DNA of 22,000 nt from UBA3263 sp964554335 (GTDB lineage Bacteria > Bacteroidota > Bacteroidia > Bacteroidales > Muribaculaceae), in contig CAZKOF010000032.1 in NCBI GenBank assembly GCA_964554335.1, positions 1 through 22,000 of the forward strand. The letters are read 5' to 3'. The translations under genes and the position numbers were made by a program. Within the stretch, counting starts at the first letter, position 1; every line of letters starts with the position of its first letter. Of this stretch, positions 15,274 through 22,000 are shown in pieces. Below the pieces are notes generated by a model. The model was not told the origin of the DNA. It did not search any database and was given only the letters and a program-made list of their open reading frames with translations.

Positions 15274-16938
15274 TCAGATGAAGATAATAACGAGCAGTTG
15301 TGCAAGAATTACCCTGACAAACATCGACACGGGATAAACAGTCGCATAGCAGACCGCAGGGTCATCGTTTCCGCAGGCATCGCCCGAGTAGGTCAAAGCC
15401 ATCGGGTTTGCCATCGCACCGGCGAGCATTCCGCACGTCTCTCCGAATCCGAGCTTCCATACTCTCATTGAGGGCACAGCCATTATGAGCACAGGAACCA
15501 CTGTGATGATGAACCCGAGCAGAATCCAAAGGGGGCCGTCACCGGTCATCACTGTATCGAGAAAGTTTGCCCCCGAACTCAGCCCGAGACATGCAAGAAA
15601 GAGTGAGAGACCGATGCCGCGAAGCATCAGGTTCGCAGACCTGGTCGTGTAGGTTACGAGGTGGAAGCGTGGTCCAAAAGCTCCGATGATGATGCCTACA
15701 ATTATCGGGCCACCGGCAAGACCGAGACTGACAGGTTGGCTTATTCCGGGGATGTATAACGGAACGGCTCCAACCATCAGGCCGAGAACAATGCCGATGA
15801 AAATGGCCGCAAGATTGGGCTCACGCAGGTCGGTGGCGGCGTTGCCGAGAACCTTTTCAACATTCTCTATAGCATTGGCCTCACCGACAACCGTCAGGCG
15901 GTCGCCCAGCTGAAGCACGAGTCCGGGGGTCGCCAACAACTGCACTCCGGCGCGGAGAACACGTGATATATTTATCCCGTAGGTATTGCGCAGCTTCAGC
16001 GATCCGAGTCGCTTGCCGTTAATTTCCGGTTTGGTAATGATTACATGTTTGGAAATCAGCGAGCTGTCAATGGCATTCCAGTCAATGTCTGACGCGTTGT
16101 AGTCAGTGACGTCCTGTTCGCCGAAGAGAACGGTTAGAGCCGGCGCATCATTTTCGTTAGTCACAACGAGTATGCGGTCATCGGCGTGAAGAACGCTCTC
16201 AGAAGTCGGGATGCTTACTTTGCCGCCATGCCAATGACGTGAAATCACGAATTTGTGGGGTGTAAGAGCGGCGATTGCTTTGACAGACATGCCGAAAACT
16301 CCGGGGTTCTTCACTATGTATGCGGCGATGAAAGTGTGGTTTGCGTCGTCGTGCTGGTGGCACGTCATGTCGACGGGTCTGACAAACAATTTGCGCGTGA
16401 TAACAAAAGCCAGGATAACACCGACAACCCCCAGCGGATATGTGACGGCACAACTGAGAGCTGCTCCGGCCGACGGGCGTCCGAGTTGAGTCAACGTTTC
16501 CTGAGCGGCACCAAGTGAGGGAGTATTTGTCGTTGCTCCACTGAGAATTCCGACCATATCGCTCATCGGGACCTTAAAGGCGAACGAAAGGCCGATAGCG
16601 AGCCCCGTTCCAAGCAGAATTGTTGCCAATCCGAGCATATTGAGCTTGATGCCTCCCGACCTGAACGACGAGAAGAATCCGGGTCCGACTTTCAGTCCGA
16701 GTTCATAGACAAAGAGCACGAGTCCGAAGTTCTGGGCATATATCAGCATGTCGGGGTCGATTGAAAATCCTAAGTGGCCGGCTAAAATGCCCATGAAGAA
16801 CACGAACGTCACGCCGAGCGAGACGCCCATAATCTTGATTTTTCCAAGTCCAAGACCTGCGGCAATAATTACCGAAAGGACTATCACGGCCTGCAGCGGC
16901 GTGTGGTCAACGAACAATGTATTGAGCCAATTCATCAT
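15274..16938 (-). CDS. YidE/AspT-family putative transporter with central TrkA-C (RCK-C) domains
   Basis: A 554-residue inner-membrane protein of the aspartate-alanine antiporter (AspT)/YidE/YbjL group; the substrate is unknown. The N-terminal half has about five to six membrane helices (roughly 15-181) with the family motif SGATTNTPSLGAAQETL (133-149). A soluble middle (about 190-372) looks like two TrkA-C domains, the second with GKRLGSLKLRNTYG and LQLGDRLTVVG. The C-terminal half (about 376-553) repeats the membrane layout with AGAMANPMALTY (506-517), where the paired motif is expected. Length and duplication are typical. The frame extends to 17121, but those residues cross the promoter and antisense lptD; ATG 16938 (or the adjacent ATG 16935) is chosen. 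It stands alone on this strand, with its promoter nearly touching its start codon. Confidence 0.9.
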   Translation of the reverse strand: MMNWLNTLFVDHTPLQAVIVLSVIIAAGLGLGKIKIMGVSLGVTFVFFMGILAGHLGFSIDPDMLIYAQNFGLVLFVYELGLKVGPGFFSSFRSGGIKLNMLGLATILLGTGLAIGLSFAFKVPMSDMVGILSGATTNTPSLGAAQETLTQLGRPSAGAALSCAVTYPLGVVGVILAFVITRKLFVRPVDMTCHQHDDANHTFIAAYIVKNPGVFGMSVKAIAALTPHKFVISRHWHGGKVSIPTSESVLHADDRILVVTNENDAPALTVLFGEQDVTDYNASDIDWNAIDSSLISKHVIITKPEINGKRLGSLKLRNTYGINISRVLRAGVQLLATPGLVLQLGDRLTVVGEANAIENVEKVLGNAATDLREPNLAAIFIGIVLGLMVGAVPLYIPGISQPVSLGLAGGPIIVGIIIGAFGPRFHLVTYTTRSANLMLRGIGLSLFLACLGLSSGANFLDTVMTGDGPLWILLGFIITVVPVLIMAVPSMRVWKLGFGETCGMLAGAMANPMALTYSGDACGNDDPAVCYATVYPVSMFVRVILAQLLVIIFI

Positions 16939-16947
16939 TTTCGTCCG

Positions 16948-16977
16948 CAAAGTTACGTAATTACGCCGAAATCTCAA
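16948..16977 (-). promoter_or_regulatory. Bacteroidetes-type promoter for the transporter gene
   Basis: Minus strand: TTG (complement of 16975-16977), 19-nt spacer, TAACTTTG (complement of 16948-16955). The ATG starts only 10 nt beyond the -7 box, so the mRNA should be nearly leaderless. The TTG directly abuts the possible lptD -7 boxes on the other strand. Confidence 0.62.
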
Positions 16978-16995
16978 TAAATTTGCGTAAATTTG
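16978..16995 (+). promoter_or_regulatory. Tandem -7-like boxes upstream of lptD
   Basis: Two copies of TAAATTTG occur at 16978-16985 and 16988-16995, exactly one helical turn apart. Either fits the -7 element. No TTG lies at the correct distance; only TTA triplets occur upstream (22-nt spacing from the first box at best), so the promoter is weak, unusual or helped by an activator. The GTG start of lptD is 26-36 nt downstream. Confidence 0.45.
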
Positions 16996-17020
16996 CATAG
17001 CTATATATAGACCAATCCAC

Positions 17021-19639
17021 GTGATCAGACGCTCAATATATCTGACCATACTACTGATATTCAGCATTTTCGGTTTGTTTGCCGAGGAGGCTGACAGTGT
17101 TGTTGCCCCACCCTCGCGCATACGGCGTCAGAAAGTGGACCTGGACAACACAGTGGTTTTCGACTCAAAGGACTCTATGATTGTTATCGGCCGCAACCGC
17201 ACATATATGTACGGCGACGGTCACGTGACCTATGGCGACCTCAAGTTGGATGCTGAAATCATCGACATGGACATGCAGACAGCCAATGTTAACGCGATCG
17301 GGCGCACCGACTCTCTCGGCAACGTTACGGGTCAGCCAAAGTTCTCGCAGGGTGCAGACGGATATGACGCAAAGTCAATGACATATAACTTCAAAACCGA
17401 GCGCGGATTCATTACCGATGTCGTCACGCAGCAGGGCGAAGGTTATCTCGTCGGCAAGTTGTCGAAAAAAATGGAGAACGGTGAGTTTTACATTCAGGGC
17501 GGTCAATATACTACATGTGACAACCACGATGATCCCCACTTTCATTTTCAGATTACTAAAGGTAAGGTAAAGCCCGGCAGCAATATCGTTACCGGTCCGG
17601 CCTATCTCGTGCTCGCCGGATTACCTTTGCCTTTGGCCGTTCCTTTCGGATACTTTCCATTCACCAAGAAATACTCCTCAGGCATTATCTTCCCGACATT
17701 CGGCGATGATTATCGCCGCGGACTCTATCTCGACAATGGCGGCTACTATTTTGCCTTCAACAACTACGTTGACCTTGTGCTGACAGGTTCGATCTACACA
17801 AAAGGAACATGGGGCATTTCCGGACGCTCAAGCTATTCCAAGCGCTATAAGTTCGCAGGCAATGTTTCAATCAACTATCTTAATACGGTCGACGGCGAGA
17901 AAGGCAGCGCAGACTATTCCCGCTCGACTAACTTTCAGGTCCAATGGTATCACCAGCAGGACTCCAAGTTCAACCCTAACATGACATTTTCTGCGAGTGT
18001 TAACTTTGCGACAAGCGGCTATTCGCGTAACAATGTAAACTCATACTATAATTCTTCGTTTACCGAGAACACAAAGAGTTCGACGGTTAATATGACCTAC
18101 CGCTTTCCGGGGACAAAATGGTCTCTATCGGCCGGCATGAATATAACCCAAAGATCATCAGACGAAACACTGAATGTTTCTCTGCCAAATCTGACGGTCA
18201 GCCTCTCGCAAGTCGCACCGTTCAAGCGGAAGAGAGCCGTCGGAGCAGAGAAGTGGTATGAGCGCATAAAACTTTCCTATAACGCCCAGCTCCAGAACTC
18301 CCTGACCGCAAAGCAAGATGAGTTTTTCCACAAATCGTTGATCAAAGACTGGCGCAACGGCATACGTCACTCCGTACCTATTTCAGCCACATTCCAGCTA
18401 TTCAAATACATAAACATCTCTCCGAGCCTGACATTGACCGACCGTATGTACACGTCAAAAGTTACACGCCAATGGGACACTCAGGCAGCAGCCGAGGTAA
18501 CGGACACGACCTATAGCTTCTATAACGTCTTTGATTTCAGTGCTTCGGTTGGACTTTCGACTAAAATCTACGGTTTCTGGCGTCCCCTGTTCAAAAGCAA
18601 GCTTAAAATGGTACGTCACGTGATGACCCCGACTGTCAGCCTGACCGGCGCACCCGATTTCGGAGCTCCGTTTTGGGGTTACTATGGAAAATATAGCTAC
18701 ACTGACGAGTATGGCCGCGTGCATGAAAACGTATATTCCAAGTTTCCCAACGCGGTTTTCGGAGTTCCGGGGCGCGGCAAATCCGGGATAGTCAGCTTCT
18801 CGCTTGCCAACAACGTCGAGGCTAAGGTCGCCACGAACGACTCCATAGGTGAGAAAAAAGTTTCGATAATCGAAAATCTCTCACTCAGCGAAAGTTATAA
18901 TTTTGCCGCCGACTCATTGAACTGGAGCAACCTTAACACATCTATTCTGCTGCGTCTCGCAAAAAACTTCAATCTCAACCTCTCGGCGGTATGGGATGTC
19001 TATACATACAAATTGAACGAATATGGCAATCCGTATCGATGCAACGTTACCCGCCTGGAGGCCGGGAAGGGGATCGGCCGTCTGTCATCGACCGGAACGA
19101 GTTTTTCCTACACGTTCAATAATAGCACTTTTAAAAAATGGTTCGGCAAAAAGGATAAAAATAAGAAACAGGATTCAGACGAAGACAGTAACTCGTCGGA
19201 AACCGCAACGCGCCGAAAGAAAAAAGAGGAAACGTCTTCGTCTTCACATAATTTCGATGATGACGGCTACTTGAAGTGGGAGTGTCCGTGGAGTTTCTCG
19301 GTAAATTACTCCATAAGTTACGGCTACGGTGAGTTCGACAAGGAAAAACTCGAATACAAAGGGAAAATCACCCAAAATCTCAGTTTTTCGGGAAGCATCA
19401 AACCTACGCCGGGATGGGACTTCAATTTCTCTGCGTCATATGACTTCAAACAGAAGAAAATTTCATACATGAACTGCAACATCAGCCGCGACCTGCACTG
19501 CTTCACCATGACGGCGAGTTTCGTACCTTTCGGCCCATACAGAAGCTATAATTTCCATATAGCGATCAAGTCTTCGATGTTGTCTGATATTAAATACGAT
19601 AAACGTTCCTCATATTCAAACGGTATAGAATGGTATTGA
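17021..19639 (+). CDS. lptD: LptD-like LPS-assembly outer-membrane protein
   Basis: An 872-residue outer-membrane protein, the likely translocon that inserts lipopolysaccharide into the outer leaflet. A signal peptide covers about residues 1-21 (ending LFAEEA). The N-terminal jellyroll (OstA/LptA-like, about 45-210) shows repeated short strands such as YMYGDGHVTYGDLKLDAEII and GGQYTTCDNHDDPHFHF with Cys166, then the core LPLPLAVPFGYFPF and the FPTFGDDYRRGLYL entry to the barrel. The remainder is rich in alternating aromatic strands ending ...KRSSYSNGIEWY, as in a beta-barrel. A charged low-complexity insert lies at about 710-746. The start is GTG at 17021: the frame has an upstream stop at 16988 and no ATG or GTG before it, and the signal peptide begins here. 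Its last 10 nt overlap metX. Confidence 0.88.
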   Translation: MIRRSIYLTILLIFSIFGLFAEEADSVVAPPSRIRRQKVDLDNTVVFDSKDSMIVIGRNRTYMYGDGHVTYGDLKLDAEIIDMDMQTANVNAIGRTDSLGNVTGQPKFSQGADGYDAKSMTYNFKTERGFITDVVTQQGEGYLVGKLSKKMENGEFYIQGGQYTTCDNHDDPHFHFQITKGKVKPGSNIVTGPAYLVLAGLPLPLAVPFGYFPFTKKYSSGIIFPTFGDDYRRGLYLDNGGYYFAFNNYVDLVLTGSIYTKGTWGISGRSSYSKRYKFAGNVSINYLNTVDGEKGSADYSRSTNFQVQWYHQQDSKFNPNMTFSASVNFATSGYSRNNVNSYYNSSFTENTKSSTVNMTYRFPGTKWSLSAGMNITQRSSDETLNVSLPNLTVSLSQVAPFKRKRAVGAEKWYERIKLSYNAQLQNSLTAKQDEFFHKSLIKDWRNGIRHSVPISATFQLFKYINISPSLTLTDRMYTSKVTRQWDTQAAAEVTDTTYSFYNVFDFSASVGLSTKIYGFWRPLFKSKLKMVRHVMTPTVSLTGAPDFGAPFWGYYGKYSYTDEYGRVHENVYSKFPNAVFGVPGRGKSGIVSFSLANNVEAKVATNDSIGEKKVSIIENLSLSESYNFAADSLNWSNLNTSILLRLAKNFNLNLSAVWDVYTYKLNEYGNPYRCNVTRLEAGKGIGRLSSTGTSFSYTFNNSTFKKWFGKKDKNKKQDSDEDSNSSETATRRKKKEETSSSSHNFDDDGYLKWECPWSFSVNYSISYGYGEFDKEKLEYKGKITQNLSFSGSIKPTPGWDFNFSASYDFKQKKISYMNCNISRDLHCFTMTASFVPFGPYRSYNFHIAIKSSMLSDIKYDKRSSYSNGIEWY

Positions 19640-20664
19640 CCTTCCACGACCCAACTCCGTTGCGACTCGAATGCGGAGAAGAACTAACGGAATTTGACAT
19701 TGCCTACAACACGTATGGCTCGATGAATGCCGATAGCTCCAACGTCATATGGGTATGTCATGCACTGACGGCCAATAGCGACGTAGCCGAATGGTGGCCT
19801 AACACCGTGGAGCCCGGCCGTTTTCTGGACCCGCAAAAATATTTTATCATTTGCGCGAATATCATTGGCTCGCACTATGGCTCCAGCGGTCCTCTTTCAC
19901 TGAATCCGCTGACAGGGAAGCCATATTACAACTCCTTCCCTGAGGTGACAGTGCGCGACATGGTGCATGCCCATCAGCGCCTGGCCGCTCATTTGGGAAT
20001 CAAACAGGTCGAACTCCTCATCGGCAGTTCTTTAGGAGGATTCCAATCTATGGAATGGGCCCTGATGCAACCTTATTTCGCACGCAGGGTAGCACTGATA
20101 GCAACCTCTGCCTACACCACCCCTTGGGCGGCAGGTTTCAACGAGAGCCAACGCATGGCTATCGAGGCAGACCCCACTTATGGCGCTGACTCTCCTGACG
20201 CAGGATTGCGCGGAATGCGTGCGGCTCGATCCATGGCCTTGCTCAGTTATCGCGGTCCTGCTGCCTATAACCTTACGCAGGCCGACGCCGAGGAGCGCTC
20301 CTCGATATCCTACCGTCGCGTCCATTCTTATCAGCAGCATCAGGGCGACAAACTTTGCGCACGCTTCAACGCATACAGTTATTGCCGTCTCAGTCGGGCC
20401 GTCGATGCCCACGACGTCGGGCGAGGACGCGGCGGTTTGGTTGCCGCGCTACAATCAATGAAGCCGGAAGCGCTCGTTGTCGGTATAACCTCCGATATTC
20501 TGTTCACGATCGAAGATGCCCGTTTCCTCGCCGACAATATACCGAACTCATCATTCAGGACAATCGAGAGTGACTTTGGCCACGACGGCTTTCTTATTGA
20601 ACACGATAAACTCAACGCAATCATCAAAGAATTTATAAATCATGACGCATCGAAAAAATCTTAA
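19630..20664 (+). CDS. metX: Homoserine O-acetyltransferase
   Basis: A 344-residue alpha/beta-hydrolase-fold acyltransferase that activates homoserine for methionine synthesis. The nucleophile elbow is GSSLGG with Ser134; the likely catalytic Asp289 is in GITSDILFT and His318 in DFGHDGF. CHALTANSDVAEWW (43-56), the GSSGPLSLNP segment (84-93) and the GFQSMEWAL helix are family hallmarks. MetX-fold enzymes use acetyl- or succinyl-CoA, and I cannot settle the donor by eye; acetyl is the default. The ATG lies inside the end of lptD (10-nt overlap) without a Shine-Dalgarno, and its own end overlaps hom by 23 nt, so the three genes look translationally linked. No SAM riboswitch is visible upstream. 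Confidence 0.93.
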   Translation: MVLTFHDPTPLRLECGEELTEFDIAYNTYGSMNADSSNVIWVCHALTANSDVAEWWPNTVEPGRFLDPQKYFIICANIIGSHYGSSGPLSLNPLTGKPYYNSFPEVTVRDMVHAHQRLAAHLGIKQVELLIGSSLGGFQSMEWALMQPYFARRVALIATSAYTTPWAAGFNESQRMAIEADPTYGADSPDAGLRGMRAARSMALLSYRGPAAYNLTQADAEERSSISYRRVHSYQQHQGDKLCARFNAYSYCRLSRAVDAHDVGRGRGGLVAALQSMKPEALVVGITSDILFTIEDARFLADNIPNSSFRTIESDFGHDGFLIEHDKLNAIIKEFINHDASKKS

Positions 20665-21841
20665 GATAGGACTCTTCGGATTCGGCACAGTTGGACGTGC
20701 CCTCTTTGAATTACTTAAAACCACACGCCCTGCCGGAGTGGAAATCAAGCGGGTATGTGTTCGGGATATCAACAAAAAACGCAACGTAGATGCAGAATTT
20801 ACAGACTGTCCCGACGATATCTTCAATGATTCTGAAATCAACGTGATTGTTGAACTTATTGATGACGCAGAGGCATCCTATGCCATCATTTCTCGCACGC
20901 TCCGTCAGGGGCTGACTGCTGTCAGCGGCAATAAGAAGATGCTCGCCGCACATCTGCCCGAACTGATAAAGCTACAGTCTGAAACCGAGTCCACGCTGCT
21001 TTATGATGCATCGTCTTGTGGCTCGATTCCCGTTATCCGAAATCTTGAGGAATATTACGACAATGACCTGCTTATTTCAGTCAAAGGAATACTCAACGGT
21101 TCGTCCAATTATATTCTGACACGGATTTTCAAGGATAACATGGATTATGCCAAGGCGCTGAGACTTGCCCAGGAGGCCGGATTTGCCGAAAGCAATCCGA
21201 GTCTCGACGTCGACGGCTGGGATTCGTTATCGAAACTCGTAATCATTACCGTCCATGCATTCGGCACGTATGTAGAACCTTCGCGAATCTTCACTTTCGG
21301 CATATCGGCTTTGAACGACGCCGATATAAGGTTTGCAAATGAAAAGGGGCGCCGCATCAAACTTGTGGGGCACGTTGAGAAGCTGCCCGACGGTCGCATA
21401 TGTATGTGCGTTATTCCTCAACTGCTCTCGGCCGACAAGTATATCTATGGCGTAGACGATGAATTTAACGGTGTGGTCATCAAAGGACTCTGCTACGACA
21501 AGCAGTTCATGTTCGGTCGCGGAGCAGGCGGGTTTCCCACCGGTTCAGCTATTCTGAGTGACATAACCGCCTGCCAGTATGACTACCGGTATGAATATAA
21601 GAAGCGTCACGTTCATTCAGGAAATCTGCCTGAGTTCACCAACGACATACGCTTCCGTATCTATTTCCGCTACATTAATCCCGAAGATATAAACCTGATA
21701 GATTTCGACTCTATCAGTGAGAAATATTCATCGGCAGCAGTCAACTACGTTGTCGGTACGACAACTTTGCGCGCCCTGCATGCCGCAGCACCCGAGCTTC
21801 GCAAGCGCCGGGTATTCCTTGCAGCCTACCCTAAATCTTGA
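20642..21841 (+). CDS. hom: Homoserine dehydrogenase (monofunctional)
   Basis: A 399-residue NAD(P)-dependent enzyme reducing aspartate semialdehyde to homoserine, the substrate of MetX encoded just upstream. The Rossmann motif is GFGTVG (13-18); SGNKKM holds Asn97 and Lys98; GILNGSSNYIL (149-159) is the catalytic-domain signature; and DVDGWDSLSK supplies Asp189, Asp194 and Lys198, matching the Asp/Asp/Lys spacing of the family. No aspartokinase part is fused. The last 70-80 residues after the catalytic domain are where other homoserine dehydrogenases have an ACT domain, but I cannot recognise one. ATG 20642 lies 23 nt inside metX. With metX it forms a homoserine-to-O-acylhomoserine unit. Confidence 0.94.
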   Translation: MTHRKNLKIGLFGFGTVGRALFELLKTTRPAGVEIKRVCVRDINKKRNVDAEFTDCPDDIFNDSEINVIVELIDDAEASYAIISRTLRQGLTAVSGNKKMLAAHLPELIKLQSETESTLLYDASSCGSIPVIRNLEEYYDNDLLISVKGILNGSSNYILTRIFKDNMDYAKALRLAQEAGFAESNPSLDVDGWDSLSKLVIITVHAFGTYVEPSRIFTFGISALNDADIRFANEKGRRIKLVGHVEKLPDGRICMCVIPQLLSADKYIYGVDDEFNGVVIKGLCYDKQFMFGRGAGGFPTGSAILSDITACQYDYRYEYKKRHVHSGNLPEFTNDIRFRIYFRYINPEDINLIDFDSISEKYSSAAVNYVVGTTTLRALHAAAPELRKRRVFLAAYPKS

Positions 21842-21855
21842 TGTGAAAGCCCTTA

Positions 21856-21876
21856 CTATGCTGATAATCAGCATAG
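21856..21876. terminator. Perfect 9-bp hairpin after hom, no T-tract
   Basis: CTATGCTGA at 21856-21864 pairs exactly with TCAGCATAG at 21868-21876 around a TAA loop. It starts 14 nt after the hom stop, a normal terminator position, but neither strand has a T-tract at the stem base, so it could be a weak terminator, a processing or stability element, or a protein-binding site. Confidence 0.4.
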
Positions 21877-22000
21877 ATGTATAAAGAAGGATACAAAAAA
21901 GTACAGATTTGGATTAGATAAGGCTAAAAATGTGTTCCCTTGCGTAAGTTTTGTGTTTTTCAAGCAGTTAGGTGTATATAAACAAAGTTATATATTTCTT
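21877..22000. other. Non-coding, A/T-rich right edge
   Basis: No open frame or RNA gene is visible in these 124 bases, which are clearly more A/T-rich than the coding regions. The complement of 21983-21990 reads TAACTTTG, a possible minus-strand -7 box, but its -33 partner would lie outside the window, so it cannot be judged. Confidence 0.4.

Noticed and set aside
15274..17121. Longer transporter starting at 17121
   Set aside because: The extension crosses its own promoter and the antisense start of lptD; ATG 16938 begins a normal family N-terminus.
17219..17230. 12-bp palindrome GGTCACGTGACC in lptD
   Set aside because: A palindrome of this length is expected several times by chance in 22 kb.
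1..22000. Defence island, prophage, insertion sequence, CRISPR array or RNA genes
   Set aside because: Both strands were read for repeats, transposase or integrase motifs and RNA-like structures; the window is filled by housekeeping-type genes and none of these was found.

Overview
The window reads as an ordinary, densely coded chromosomal segment of a Bacteroidales bacterium, possibly Muribaculaceae or a close relative. The evidence is several promoter elements of the Bacteroidetes type (TTG, 19-20 nt, TAnnTTTG), few Shine-Dalgarno sequences, a two-component pair that looks like RprX/RprY, a K+-dependent membrane pyrophosphatase of the Bacteroides type, and a very divergent LptD. There is no transposase, integrase, CRISPR array, tRNA or rRNA, and no gap over 300 bases without a gene.

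Left block, plus strand (1-7910): the 3' part of a THUMP-like-domain methyltransferase that enters from outside the window. It is followed by a promoter and a probable five-gene transcription unit: small lipoprotein, SUI1-family (eIF1-like) protein, a RecB/AddA-type UvrD helicase that ends before any nuclease domain, the ion-pumping pyrophosphatase HppA, and a lipoprotein with a BamE-like C-terminus. The genes overlap by a few bases or are at most 36 bases apart.

Middle block, minus strand (12607 down to 7923): pyrB, pyrI, a flavin reductase-like protein, glyA and a cardiolipin synthase. Gaps are at most 17 nt and two junctions overlap, so one promoter (12640-12670) could drive all five. The block joins pyrimidine synthesis, one-carbon supply and membrane phospholipid synthesis.

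Right block: a divergent promoter drives the rprX/rprY-like two-component system, which ends at a clear intrinsic terminator (15165-15205). A convergent YidE/AspT-type transporter lies on the minus strand. Its promoter is back to back with the region upstream of lptD. After lptD come metX and hom, overlapping it and each other, so outer-membrane LPS assembly is physically linked to homoserine/methionine synthesis.

No clearly new defence or mobile system was found. The most useful leads are: the nuclease-less helicase, promoter boxes lying almost on start codons (two of them sharing 15 of 18 bases), a perfect 22-bp palindrome inside pyrI, pyrophosphatase residues that suggest dual Na+/H+ pumping, and the lptD-metX-hom and pyr-glyA-cls gene couplings. 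All family assignments come from reading motifs by eye; no database search was run.
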